In this document: positions 46,263-56,333 of the stretch, one piece after another
Position numbering within the stretch: position 1 is the first letter of the stretch
Layout of the letters: every line of letters starts with the position of its first letter
Origin: JALOLG01 sp963776935
Lineage (GTDB): Bacteria > Actinomycetota > Acidimicrobiia > Acidimicrobiales > Ilumatobacteraceae
Direction of reading: 5' to 3'
Assembly (NCBI GenBank): GCA_963776935.1
Contig: CAVZOP010000001.1
Coordinates: 682,001-746,000 of the forward strand
DNA: 64,000 nucleotides
The notes under the pieces: generated by a model
What the model was told of the DNA's origin: nothing
What the model saw: the letters and a program-made list of their open reading frames with translations, nothing else
Database searches by the model: none
Position numbers and translations under genes: made by a program

Positions 46263-47516
46263 TCAGCCCTCGGGGCGTTGGGCGAGCACCAGGTCGAGCG
46301 TGTGGCTGTCGCCACCGCGCCGCACCACGACCGTGACCTGATCGCCCGGCTCGCGATCCCGGACGGCAGCGATGAAGGCGGCCGAGCCTTCCACCGCGAC
46401 GCCGTCGACCGCGATCACGATGTCGCCTTCCTCGACACCGCCGCTGCCACCGGGCGCTCCCGACTCGACCGTCGTGACGATCGCACCCCCACCACCATCG
46501 AGGCGGTCCGTCAGACCGACACCGATGTACCCCTCGGCGCGCTGGGTGCCGGTGCCGTGCTCGCGGAGCGATGCGATCACCGGGAGGGCTTCAGCGTTCG
46601 AGATCGCGAGACCGATGTTGGTGGCGGCGGTTGCCCCGCCGCCCCCGTTGAGCACTGCGGTGTCGATGCCGACGACCTCGCCGGCCGCGTTGACGAGCGG
46701 TCCGCCGGAGTTGCCCGACGAGATCGCGGCATCGGTCTGGATCAGTCCGTCGAGTGCACCGTTCTCCGACTTCACGGTGCGGTCGAGTCCCGACACGATG
46801 CCGAGCGTGACCGACGGCTCACCGTCGAGACCCAGCGCGAACCCGATCGCCACCACTTCGTCGCCGATGCCGATCGCTTCGGGATCGGCGAAGCGTGCGG
46901 CCGGGAAACCCGTCCCGGCGATGCGCAGCAGGGCGAGGTCATTGCCGACGTCGATGCCGACCAGCCTGGCCTCGCGTGGCTCGGTCTCACCGGCGAGTCG
47001 CACCCGGATCTCCGACGCACCGGCGACCACGTGCGCGTTCGTGACGATCTCACCGTCGGACGTCGTGATGATCCCGGTGCCGATCGATTCGGCGGCCGCG
47101 TCACCACTGCCGACATCGGCGCTGATGGTCACGACCGACGGCCCGACCGCGGCCGCAACCGCACCCACATCGATCTGTGGGAGCGCCCTGTGGGGGGCGG
47201 CGACGTCGATTGCCTGGCTCGACGGCACGGCGGGCGGCGCCGGAGTGCGGTCGACGAGCTGTTTGCCGATCAGCACACCCACAGTGCCCGCCGCGAACGC
47301 GACCGTTGCCAGCGCAATGGCGGTGCCAGCCACGAGTTGCCATCTGGTCGCCGGTGGACGCCGCACGAGGGGACGGATCGGCAAAGGTGGCGGCAGCAAC
47401 GGTACGGGCGCGGTGCCGAGGGTCGCCGAAACGTCCGCGCGAGTGCTCGACCGGCTGGACCCGGCGCGCCGCGGCGCTTCGAGAAGCGTTCCCGTCGGCC
47501 GCCCGTGCTCGCTCAC
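46263..47516 (-). CDS. Membrane-anchored HtrA/DegP-type serine protease
   Basis: 417 residues. Residues 1-60 are cytoplasmic and proline-rich, 61-84 form one membrane helix, and the rest is outside. The trypsin-like domain has His162 (TNAHVVAG), Asp193 (VGNDLALLRI) and Ser270 (SSGNSGGPL). One PDZ domain follows at about 325-412 (GYIGVGLTDRL, GGVEEGDIVIAVDG). The family degrades or processes misfolded envelope proteins. It is divergent from the polyamine transporter; the 254-base gap has a small CGGACC/GGTCCG hairpin at 47693-47709 but no clear promoter. Confidence 0.93.
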   Translation of the reverse strand: MSEHGRPTGTLLEAPRRAGSSRSSTRADVSATLGTAPVPLLPPPLPIRPLVRRPPATRWQLVAGTAIALATVAFAAGTVGVLIGKQLVDRTPAPPAVPSSQAIDVAAPHRALPQIDVGAVAAAVGPSVVTISADVGSGDAAAESIGTGIITTSDGEIVTNAHVVAGASEIRVRLAGETEPREARLVGIDVGNDLALLRIAGTGFPAARFADPEAIGIGDEVVAIGFALGLDGEPSVTLGIVSGLDRTVKSENGALDGLIQTDAAISSGNSGGPLVNAAGEVVGIDTAVLNGGGGATAATNIGLAISNAEALPVIASLREHGTGTQRAEGYIGVGLTDRLDGGGGAIVTTVESGAPGGSGGVEEGDIVIAVDGVAVEGSAAFIAAVRDREPGDQVTVVVRRGGDSHTLDLVLAQRPEG

Positions 47517-47770
47517 TGCGGTCGGTCTAGCAAAGCTTCGTCAAGCTCGCCTCCTCGGTCACCGTGTCTTCACAGGTGTTTCACGCCCACTTTGCAGGCC
47601 CGGCACCGACTTGCAGTTGACTTCGCAATCGAGCCCTGCTGGCCCAGCCGATGGCTACGTCAGGGCGGCCGATCTGCTAGTTCTGATGCGTCCGGACCGT
47701 TCGGGTCCGAACGACACGACGCCGAGTTCTGACAGCGTACGATCCGATCAATCAGGGGGAGGTGGCGGTC

Positions 47771-50141
47771 TTGAACCACGAAGTGATCGTGCTCGACGGA
47801 GTGCGCAAGGAGTTCGGTGACTTCGTCGCGGTCGAACGGGCCGACTTCGCGATCGCGCGGGGCGAGTTCTTCTCGCTCCTCGGCCCGTCGGGCTGCGGCA
47901 AGACGACGCTGCTGAAGATGATCGCCGGCTTCGAACAGCCGACCAGCGGCAAGGTCCTGCTCGAGGGCGATGACGTGTCGAACGTGCCCCCCTACAAGCG
48001 CAACGTCAACACCGTGTTCCAGCAGTACGCGCTGTTCCCCCACATGTCGGTGCTCGACAACGTGGCGTTCGGCCTGCGGTCGAAGAAGGTGCCGGCGCGC
48101 GAGGCCCGTCGAGCGCGCGATCGACATGCTCGACGTGGTCCGACTCGGTGAGCTCTCCAGCCGCCGCCCTACGCAACTCTCGGGTGGGCAGCAACAGCGC
48201 GTCGCGCTGGCGCGGGCACTCGTCAACCTGCCGAGCGCGCTGCTGCTCGACGAACCGCTCGCGGCACTCGATCTCAAGCTGCGCGAGGCGATGCAGATCG
48301 AGCTCAAACGGATCCAGCGCGAGGTCGGGATCACGTTCATCTTCGTCACCCACGACCAGGGTGAGGCCCTCACGATGAGTGACCGGATCGCGGTGATGAG
48401 CCGCGGGCGAGTCGAACAGATCGGCACACCGGAGGAGATCTACGGGCGGCCGGCCAGCATCTTCGTCGCTGGCTTCATCGGGTCGGCCAACCTGCTCCCG
48501 GGCAGGCTCGAGGGTGCTGGAAGCGCCGCACCGACGGTTGTGCTCGATTCGGGAATGCGAATCGCCGTCCCGGCGTCGGGCGACGCGTTCGAGGGCGACC
48601 CGGTCACGGTCATGCTGCGCCCCGAGCGCCTCAGTGTGGTCGATGGCCCCGCACCCGACGGGAGGAGCGTCAGCGGAACCATCCGTGACGTGGTCTACCA
48701 CGGCAGCGACATCCGGCTGATCGTCGATCTCGCCGATGGCACCGAGGTCGTCGCCAAAGTCGAGAGCGACGACGACGTGCCGGCACTCGAGCAGGGCACA
48801 CCGATCGTGATGGGTTGGGCAGCGGACGCCCCATTCCTGCTGCGCGGGCGGTCGATGGTCGTGGGCGCGACGACCACCGACATCGACGAGGTGCAGGCGT
48901 CGCTCGACGGCACGGAGATCGTCGGCACCGCCGACACGGCCGACGCCGCTGCACCCCCCGAGCGCCGATTCGGCCGACGCGCCCTCATCGGAGGTGGCAT
49001 CGTGGCCGCCGGCGCGGTCGGCGCGGTCGTCCTGTCGAGCATCGGTGGTAGCGACGACGGAGGAGGTGGCGGCACTGCGGCGGCCGCCGGCGGTGCCGGT
49101 GGCGGCATCGGCCAAGGCAGCACCGACCTCAGCATCCTCAACTGGACCGAGTACATCGACGTCACCGGGGATGGCGAGGTCGGCACCGTCGACCGCTTCT
49201 CCGACGAGACCGGCGTCTCCGTCAACTACTCGGAGACCTTGAACGACAACAACGAGGCCTACGCCAAGGAGTTCGTCGCGTACCTCGAGGCGGGCAACCC
49301 GACCCCGTGGGACATCGCCATGCCGACGTACTGGATGGCAGCCCGCTTGAAGTCCAAGGAATGGTTGGCGCCGCTGCCCTTCAACCTCATCCCGAACTAC
49401 GTCAACCTCGAGCCGTCCTACCTCGGCGTGGCCTGGGACCCCGGCGCCAAGTTCAACCTCCCCTGGCAAGCCGGTATCACCGGCTTCGCCTACAACATCT
49501 CCGAGACCGGCAGGGAACTGAAGAGCATCAACGACCTGTTCCTTCCCGAGTTCAGCGGGCGCATCGGCCTGTTCACCGAGATCCGCGACACCCTCGGGCT
49601 GGTGATGCTCGGCCAGGGGAACGACCCCAGCGTGGCCGACGAGGACGCGATCAACCAGGCGCTCGACCAGGTCGAAGAGGCCACCAACTCGGGTCAGGTC
49701 CGCCGCTTCACCGGCAACGACTACCTCCAGGACATCCAGAACGGCAACTTCGCGGCGTGCATCGCGTGGTCGGGCGACATCGCCCAGACGTCGAACCCCG
49801 ACGTGCGCTTCGTCGTCCCCGAGGAGGGCGGCATGTCGTGGTTCGACACGATGGTCATCCCGATCCAGGCCGCCAACGGCGTGGCCGCGGCGCAGTGGAT
49901 GAACTTCGTGTACGACCCGGTCAACGCCGCCAAGATCACCGCCTACGTGCAGTACGTCTCACCGGTGATCGGGGTTCGCGACGAACTGGTCAAGTTGGGC
50001 GGTGACGCGGCGGCGCTCGCCGACAGCCCGCTGCTGTTCCCGTCCGACGAGGACAAGACCCGGCTCCGGGTCTTCGGCGAGATGTCCGAAGAGCTCGACC
50101 AGCAGGTGACCGATCGCTTCCTCTCGATCATCGGAGGTTGA
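47771..50141 (+). CDS. Polyamine-type ABC transporter: ATPase (PotA) fused to substrate-binding protein (PotD); one frameshift
   Basis: About 790 residues from TTG 47771 (AGGGGGAGG 8 bases upstream). The ATPase has Walker A GPSGCGKTT at 38-46, signature LSGGQQQRVALARAL, Walker B LLLDEP and a TOBE domain; one base is missing near 48108. The frame then runs on without a stop through a 40-residue linker, a basic RRFGRRALIGG start of a membrane helix (IVAAGAVGAVVLSSIGG), a Gly/Ala linker and a PotD/F-like binding protein (LSILNWTEYID to the C-terminus). No stop occurs in any plus frame across 48841-48960. Topology: ATPase inside, binding protein tethered outside. Substrate probably spermidine or putrescine. 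Confidence 0.88.
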
Positions 50142-50143
50142 CC

Positions 50144-51047
50144 GTGGCCGCCGACGACACCGACAACCGGACGCTGCGCAAGTCGCGCTGGACGCCGTAC
50201 CTCCTGTCGTTCCCGGGCCTGTTGTGCCTGTACCTGTTCTTCCTGGTCCCGCTGGTGACGCTCCTCAAGATCGCCCTGTCGGTGCCTGTCGAGCGAGGCA
50301 GCAGCCTGGTCGACTTCACGTTGGGAGTGGAGCAACTTCTCCAAGGCGTTCACCGACTTCGGCGAGCAACTGTGGCGCGGGCTCGCGTACGCCGGCGTCG
50401 CCACCGTGCTGTGCATCCTGATCGCCTACCCGCTGGCGTACTTCATCGCCTTCAAGGCGGGCCGGTGGCGGAACCTGCTGCTCGGTCTCGTCATGGTGCC
50501 GTTCTTCACGAGCTTCCTGCTGCGCACGATCGCCTGGCAGTCGCTGTTCGCCGACAACGGTCCGGTGCTCGGCGTCGCCGAGACACTCCACCTCATCGGC
50601 ATCACCGACTTCTTGCACTTGACCACCGACGGCCAGATCATGAACACCTCGGCAGCGGTGATCGGCGGCCTCACCTACAACTTCTTGCCGTTCGTCCTGC
50701 TCCCGATCTACGTCAGCCTCGAGAAGATCCAGACCAACCTGATCGACGCCGCGGCCGACCTGTACTCGAGCTTCGGGCGCACGTTCCGCAAGGTGATCTT
50801 CCCGCTCTCGCTGCCGGGCGTGTTCGCCGGCACGCTGCTGACGTTCATCCCGGCGTCGGGCGACTTCATCAACGCCCACCTGCTCGGTGACGTGCAGAAA
50901 CCCGTGATCGGTGGCGTCATCCAGGCCCGCTTCCTGCAGGTGGGCGACTATCCCACGGCGTCCGCGATCAGCCTCGTGCTGATGGCGATGATCACCGCCG
51001 CCGTGCTCGTCTACGCCCGGTTCCTCGGAACGGAGGACATGGCATGA
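50144..51047 (+). CDS. Polyamine-type ABC transporter permease PotB-like (frameshifted)
   Basis: About 300 residues from GTG 50144 with GGAGG 6 bases before it. Six membrane helices; the first is YLLSFPGLLCLYLFFLVPLV. An extra T near 50321 breaks the frame; removing it gives FTWEWSNFSKAFTDFGEQLW. The EAA-type loop is DAAADLYSSFGRTFRKVIFP. It starts 2 bases after the fusion gene and overlaps potC as ATGA. Confidence 0.88.
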
Positions 51048-51869
51048 GCGCCACTCGACCACGCGCTCGCAGGCGCAGAACACCGTGGGGCACGATCGTG
51101 TTCTGGATCGTCGCGATCGGGCGCGCTCGCCTACCTCTTCATCCCCTTGATCACGATCGTCGTGTTCACGTTCAACGAGCCCACCACGAAGTTCAACACG
51201 ACGTGGGAGAGCTTCACGTTCGACAACTGGCTGCATCCGTTCAAGGAGCGCCAGTTCACCGACGCCCTGATCGAGAGCATCAAGGTGGCGGTCGTCGCTT
51301 GCACGTTGGCCACCATGCTCGGCAGCCTGATCGCCCTCGCCCTCGCCCGCTACCGGATGTACGGCAGCGCGGCCATCGGCCTGCTGCTGGTCTGCCGCTC
51401 ACGACGCCAGAGATCGTGATGGGCGCCTCGCTGTTCACGCTGTTCTTCAACCAGGGTGTCGAGCGCGGCTTCTGGACAATCGTGATCGCCCACACGCTGT
51501 TCTGCCTGAGCTTCGTGGCGATGACGGTGAAGGCCCGCGTCCGCGGTACCGACTGGACGTTTGAGGACGCGGCGATGGATCTCGGATCGCCCCCGTTGCG
51601 AACGTTCTGGAAGATCACGATGCCGAGGATCATGCCCGGCGTCGCCGCCGCCTTCCTGCTGTCGCTGGCGCTCAGCATCGACGACTACATCATCACCTCG
51701 TTCGTCGCCGGCCCGACCGATGACGTTCCCGCGGCGGGTGTTCGACTCGGCCCGCATCGCCCTGCCCCCACAGGTGCACGTGCTGGCCACGATCATCATG
51801 TTGGTGGCGATCGTGATCATCGTCACCGCGACGCTGGCCTCCAACCGCCGCCAATCCAAGCTCGGCTGA
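51044..51869 (+). CDS. Polyamine-type ABC transporter permease PotC-like (three frameshifts)
   Basis: About 275 residues. Shifts near 51119 (extra G), 51392 (missing C) and 51720 (extra G) join VAIGALAYLFIPLITIVVFT, then PLTTPEIVMGASLFTLFFNQ and GPTMTFPRRVFDSARIALPP to the end. The EAA loop is DAAMDLGSPPLRTFWKITMP. Last gene of the transporter operon, followed by a bidirectional terminator. Confidence 0.87.
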
Positions 51870-51886
51870 GCGCCCACGGCGCCCGA

Positions 51887-51931
51887 AAACAGCGAGGCGC
51901 CGGCGGCCGCGGACCGCCGGCACCTCTGTTT
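51887..51931. terminator. Bidirectional terminator between potC and rpsJ
   Basis: Stem GAGG-C-GCCGGCGG (51894-51906) with CCGCCGGC-A-CCTC (51914-51926), loop of 7. It is flanked by AAACA on the left and TGTTT on the right, which also pair, so each strand reads a GC stem followed by a T-tract. It separates convergent operons. Confidence 0.85.
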
Positions 51932-51959
51932 CCTCCCGCGAACGGGGACCCGGGTGAGC

Positions 51960-52274
51960 TCAGCTCGCCTGGATCTTGATCTCGATGTCGACACCGGCCG
52001 GCAGCTCGATGCGCTGCAGGCTGTCGATCGTCTTGGCGTTGGGGTTGACGATGTCGATCAGCCGCTTGTGCACCCGCATCTCGAAGTGCTCACGTGAGTC
52101 CTTGTCGACGTGCGGACCACGGATCACCGTATAGCGGTGCTTGTCGGTCGGCAATGGGATCGGCCCACGCACCGTCGCGTCCGTGCGGGTCACGGTCTCG
52201 ACGATCTTCTTCGTCGACTGATCGATGATCTCGTGATCGAACGCCTTGAGACGGATCCGGATGTTCTGCGCCAT
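51960..52274 (-). CDS. rpsJ: 30S ribosomal protein S10
   Basis: 104 residues: NIRIRLKAFDHEIIDQSTKK and GPIPLPTDKHRYTVIRGPHV are S10 (also NusE, the antitermination factor). It closes the str operon after tuf rather than opening the S10 operon; rplC is 7.3 kb away. A palindromic repeat lies just before it. Confidence 0.97.
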   Translation of the reverse strand: MAQNIRIRLKAFDHEIIDQSTKKIVETVTRTDATVRGPIPLPTDKHRYTVIRGPHVDKDSREHFEMRVHKRLIDIVNPNAKTIDSLQRIELPAGVDIEIKIQAS

Positions 52275-52279
52275 ATCTA

Positions 52280-52299
52280 ATTCGCTCGCTTCGCTCGCT
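52280..52299. repeat. Short palindromic intergenic repeat, copy 3
   Basis: ATTCGCTCGCTTCGCTCGCT, close to copies 1 and 2 (TTCGCTCGCT core). It lies between tuf and rpsJ, and is followed by a second small hairpin, CGGCC-TTC-GGCCG (52304-52316 region). Confidence 0.65.
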
Positions 52300-52371
52300 G
52301 GGGCGGCCTTCGGCCGAACCGGGTGTTCACCTTCGGTTCGGTTGCCTGGCCCTGGGTCTGGTCGTCGTTGA

Positions 52372-53556
52372 TCACTTCAGGATCTTCGCGACGCGGCCGG
52401 CGCCGACGGTGCGGCCGCCTTCGCGGATCGCGAACCGCAGGCCTTCGTCCATCGCGATCGGCTTGCCCAACTCGACGGTCATCGCCACGTTGTCACCCGG
52501 CATCACCATCTCCGTGCCCTCCGGCAACTCGATCGTGCCCGTCACGTCAGTCGTGCGGAAAAAGAACTGCGGCCGGTAATTGTTGAAGAACGGCTTGTGC
52601 CGGCCACCCTCCTCCTTCGTCAACACATACACCTGACCCTCGAAATTGGTGTGCGGCGTAATGCTGCCGGGCTTGCACAACACCTGACCCCGCTCCACAT
52701 CCTCTTTCTTCGTCCCCCGCAACAACGCCCCGATGTTGTCCCCCGCCTGACCCTGATCCAACAACTTGCGGAACATCTCCACACCCGTACACGTCGTCTT
52801 CTGCGTCGCCCGCAACCCGACAATCTCGATCTCATCACCAGTGTGCACCACACCCTGCTCAACCTTGCCAGTCACCACCGTCCCCCGACCCGTGATCGTG
52901 AACACATCCTCGATCGGCATCAAGAACGGCTTATCCAACTCACGCACCGGCTCCGGCACCGACTCATCCACCGCCGCCATCAACTCCAACATCTTGGCCT
53001 GCCACTCCTCATCACCCTCCAACGCCTTCAACGCCGACACCCGCACGATCGGCGCATCATCACCAGGGAACTCGTAATCGTTCAACAACTCCCGCACCTC
53101 CAACTCCACCAGCTCCAACAACTCCTCGTCATCGACCATGTCCGCCTTGTTCAACGCCACCACGATGTACGGCACCCCCACCTGACGCGCCAACAACACA
53201 TGCTCACGGGTCTGAGGCATCGGACCATCCGTCGCCGCCACCACCAAAATCGCCCCATCCACCTGCGCCGCACCCGTGATCATGTTCTTGATGTAATCCG
53301 CATGACCCGGCATATCCACATGCGCATAATGCCGATTCTCAGTCTCATACTCGATATGAGCAATCGAAATCGTAATCCCCCGCGCCTTCTCCTCCGGCGC
53401 CTTATCAATCGCATCAAACGGCGTATACACCGCCAACCCACGATCAGCCAACGTCTTCGAAATCGCCGCCGTCAACGTCGTCTTCCCATGATCAATATGA
53501 CCCATCGTCCCCACATTCACATGCGGCTTCGTACGCTCAAACTTCGCCTTACTCAT
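52372..53556 (-). CDS. tuf: Elongation factor Tu
   Basis: 394 residues. It delivers aminoacyl-tRNA as a GTP complex. G1 GHIDHGKTTL, G3 DMPGHADYIKNMI, G4 NKADMV and G5 SALKAL are intact, and the C-terminal barrels are complete. Unlike every neighbour, codons over about the first 320 residues favour T and G at the third position (TTG for Leu, GAT, CAT, ATT, GGT); the last 60 codons return to the local C-ending style. It follows fusA by 80 bases and precedes rpsJ. Confidence 0.97.
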   Translation of the reverse strand: MSKAKFERTKPHVNVGTMGHIDHGKTTLTAAISKTLADRGLAVYTPFDAIDKAPEEKARGITISIAHIEYETENRHYAHVDMPGHADYIKNMITGAAQVDGAILVVAATDGPMPQTREHVLLARQVGVPYIVVALNKADMVDDEELLELVELEVRELLNDYEFPGDDAPIVRVSALKALEGDEEWQAKMLELMAAVDESVPEPVRELDKPFLMPIEDVFTITGRGTVVTGKVEQGVVHTGDEIEIVGLRATQKTTCTGVEMFRKLLDQGQAGDNIGALLRGTKKEDVERGQVLCKPGSITPHTNFEGQVYVLTKEEGGRHKPFFNNYRPQFFFRTTDVTGTIELPEGTEMVMPGDNVAMTVELGKPIAMDEGLRFAIREGGRTVGAGRVAKILK

Positions 53557-53636
53557 GGCAACTCGACTCCAATGTCGTTGAAATTGTTTCGGATCTGTGG
53601 GTTGTCAAAGAACGGGGATGCGATCGATCGGGGCGA

Positions 53637-55730
53637 TCACTCGCCGCGAACGCGCTTCACGATGTCGGACGCGATTCCCTCGGGGACCTGCTGGTAGCTG
53701 TCGAACTGCATCGTGTACGTCGCTCGGCCCTGGGTGCGCGAGCGAAGGTCGGTACTGTATCCGAACATCTCCGACAGCGGTACGTGAGCGCGCACGACCT
53801 GGGTGTTGCCGCGGGCTTCCATGCCCTCGATGCGACCACGACGGCTCGACAGGTCGCCGATCACGTCGCCCATGTACTCGTCGGGCGTGACGACCTCGAC
53901 ACCCATGATCGGCTCGAGCAGCACCGGGTTGGCCAGCTCGGCCGCCTTCTTGAAGCCCATCTGGCCGGCGATCTTGAACGCCATCTCCGAGGAGTCGACG
54001 TCGTGGTACTGGCCGTCGATGAGGCTGGCCTTGATGTCGACCATCGGGTAGCCGGCGAGCACGCCCGAATCGAGCGCCGACTGGATGCCCTGGTTGACCG
54101 GCTGGATGTACTCGCGCGGGATCTTGCCGCCCGAGATCTTGTCGGAGAACTCGTAGCCGCCGGCAGGGTTCGGCTCGAGGCTGATCTTGATGACCGCGAA
54201 CTGGCCCGAGCCGCCCGTCTGCTTGATGTGGCGGTACTCGACCGAGCCGACGGCCTTGGTGATCGTCTCGCGGTAGGCGACCTGCGGCTTGCCGACGGTC
54301 GCCTCGACGCTGAACTCGCGCAACATGCGGTCGACCAGCACCTCGAGGTGCAGCTCGCCCATGCCGGAGATGACGGTCTGGCCGGTCTCCTCGTCGGTGC
54401 GGACGCGGAACGTCGGGTCCTCGTCGGACAACGACTTGAGCGCCTTGCCGAGCTTGTCCTGGTCGGTCTTGGTCTTGGGCTCGATGGCGACGTGGATCAC
54501 CGGCTCGGGGAAGATCATCCGCTCGAGGATCACCGGCTTGTCGCGGTCGCACAGCGTGTCGCCGGTGGTGGTGTCCTTGAAGCCGAGACCGGCCACGATG
54601 TCGCCCGCCATCGCCACGTCGAGGTCCTCGCGCTGGTTGGCGTGCATGAGCAGGATCCGACCGAGGCGCTCGCGCTTCTCCTTGGTCGAGTTGTAGACCT
54701 CGTCACCCTTGTTGATCTCGCCCGAGTACACGCGGAAGTAGGTCAGCTTGCCGAACGGGTCGGCGACGATCTTGAACGCCAGCGCGGCGAAGGAGTCGTC
54801 GTCGGGCCCGCGGGTGACGGTCTCGTCGCCGCGGATGTTGGTGCCCTCGGCGGGCGGGATGTCGAGCGGCGACGGCAGATAGTCGACGACGGCGTCGAGC
54901 ATCGGCTGGACACCCTTGTTCTTGAACGCCGACCCGCACAGGATCGGAACGAAGTCGAACGCCAACGTGCCGGCGCGGATGGCGCGCTTGATCTCGGCCT
55001 CGGTGACGTCGTCACCGGCGAGGTACTTCTCCATCAACGTGTCGTCGCTGCCGGCGATCGTCTCGAGCATCTGCTCGCGGTACTCGTTGGCATGATCGAC
55101 CATGTCGGCGGGGATGTCGACCTCGTCCCACTTGGCGCCGAGCTCCTCGTCGTGCCAGATGAGCGCCTTCATCTTCACCAGGTCGATGAGGCCGATGAAC
55201 GGCTTGGACGATTCGGGCCCGCCGGCGCCGATCGGGAGCTGCAGGATGGCAGGGGTCGCGTCGAGGCGTTCTTTGACCATCCGCACGGTGCGATAGAAGT
55301 CGGCGCCGATGCGGTCCATCTTGTTGACGAAGCAGAACCGCGGGACGCGGTACTTGTTGGCCTGGCGCCACACCGTCTCGGTCTGCGGCTCGACACCGGC
55401 GACCGAGTCGAACACGGTGACGGCGCCGTCGAGCACGCGCAGCGAACGCTCGACCTCGATCGTGAAGTCGACGTGGCCGGGCGTGTCGATGATGTTGATC
55501 CGGTGGTTGTTCCAGACGCAGGTCGTGGCCGCCGACGTGATCGTGATGCCGCGCTCTTGCTCCTGGGCCATGTGGTCCATCGTCGCCGCGCCGTCGTGGA
55601 CCTCGCCGATCTTGTAGCTCTTGCCGGTGTAGTACAGGATGCGCTCGGTCGTCGTGGTCTTGCCCGCGTCGATGTGGGCCATGATGCCGATGTTGCGGGT
55701 GCGCTCGAGGGGGAACTCTCGCTTGGCCAT
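53637..55730 (-). CDS. fusA: Elongation factor G
   Basis: 697 residues. Translocase of the ribosome. G1 AHIDAGKTTTTERILYYTG, G3 DTPGHVDFTIEVERSLRV and G4 NKMDRIGADF, then domains II-V to the C-terminal MQFDSYQQVPEGIASDIVKR. Full length and free of frameshifts. It is preceded by a CBS-domain gene rather than directly by rpsG; a TACACT -10-like hexamer at 55821-55826 could give it a promoter of its own, though no -35 is clear. Confidence 0.97.
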   Translation of the reverse strand: MAKREFPLERTRNIGIMAHIDAGKTTTTERILYYTGKSYKIGEVHDGAATMDHMAQEQERGITITSAATTCVWNNHRINIIDTPGHVDFTIEVERSLRVLDGAVTVFDSVAGVEPQTETVWRQANKYRVPRFCFVNKMDRIGADFYRTVRMVKERLDATPAILQLPIGAGGPESSKPFIGLIDLVKMKALIWHDEELGAKWDEVDIPADMVDHANEYREQMLETIAGSDDTLMEKYLAGDDVTEAEIKRAIRAGTLAFDFVPILCGSAFKNKGVQPMLDAVVDYLPSPLDIPPAEGTNIRGDETVTRGPDDDSFAALAFKIVADPFGKLTYFRVYSGEINKGDEVYNSTKEKRERLGRILLMHANQREDLDVAMAGDIVAGLGFKDTTTGDTLCDRDKPVILERMIFPEPVIHVAIEPKTKTDQDKLGKALKSLSDEDPTFRVRTDEETGQTVISGMGELHLEVLVDRMLREFSVEATVGKPQVAYRETITKAVGSVEYRHIKQTGGSGQFAVIKISLEPNPAGGYEFSDKISGGKIPREYIQPVNQGIQSALDSGVLAGYPMVDIKASLIDGQYHDVDSSEMAFKIAGQMGFKKAAELANPVLLEPIMGVEVVTPDEYMGDVIGDLSSRRGRIEGMEARGNTQVVRAHVPLSEMFGYSTDLRSRTQGRATYTMQFDSYQQVPEGIASDIVKRVRGE

Positions 55731-55895
55731 CGTCGGGTCAACTTCCGTGTTTCAAATGGTGTGGCAGGTGGGGGAATCAGCGTGTGCGCTGGGACGACAG
55801 GGCCACAGGCACGGCGATTCAGTGTATCGGCGCACCACCCCGCATCGGCCGAATGCGGCCGCGTTCGGACTGCCGCCGGCGTCGCGATTGACCTT

Positions 55896-56333
55896 CTACT
55901 GACCTTGGTGCAGGTAATCGAAGAGCGCCTGGTTCTCGCTCTCGAGCTCGGTCAGCCGGCTCTTGACGACGTCGCCGATCGAGATGATGCCCGCCAGACG
56001 GCCGCCGTCGTCGACGACGGGGAGGTGGCGGATCCGGCGGTCGGTCATGAGCGCCATCAGACGATCGACGCCGTCGTTGGCCGAGCAGGTCACGACGTCG
56101 ACCGACATCGTCGATCCGACGGAACGTCCGAGCGCGCCCGCGCCGTGGGTGGCGATGCTGCGCACGAGGTCGCGTTCGGAGATGATGCCCTCGATCGCTC
56201 GCGCGTCACCGGAGACGACGAGCGCCCCGACGCCGTGATCGCGAAGGAGCTGGGCGGCATCGGCCAGTGACGCGGCCTGGGTCACGGTCGCGACTGCCGT
56301 TCCCTTCAGCGCCAGGATCGATTGGACGTTCAT
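55896..56333 (-). CDS. CBS-domain pair protein
   Basis: 145 residues from ATG 56333 (MNVQSILALKGTAVATVTQA). Two CBS motifs form one Bateman module, with GIISERDLVRSIATHG ending the first and GIISIGDVVKSRLTELES the second; such modules bind adenosine nucleotides or related ligands. No attached effector domain. It interrupts the usual rpsG-fusA pair, on the same strand, with gaps of 125 and 165 bases. Function unknown; an energy-state sensor acting on translation is conceivable but speculative. Confidence 0.85.
   Translation of the reverse strand: MNVQSILALKGTAVATVTQAASLADAAQLLRDHGVGALVVSGDARAIEGIISERDLVRSIATHGAGALGRSVGSTMSVDVVTCSANDGVDRLMALMTDRRIRHLPVVDDGGRLAGIISIGDVVKSRLTELESENQALFDYLHQGQ

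Noticed and set aside
48841..48960. Artificial joining of separate potA and potD genes by an indel
   Set aside because: No plus-strand frame has a stop in the junction, so a single indel there cannot have removed one. Kept as a fusion, with resequencing advised.
52280..52316. Rho-independent terminator between tuf and rpsJ
   Set aside because: The hairpins lack a T-tract and match a dispersed palindrome also seen inside two other operons, so a repeat is more likely than a terminator.
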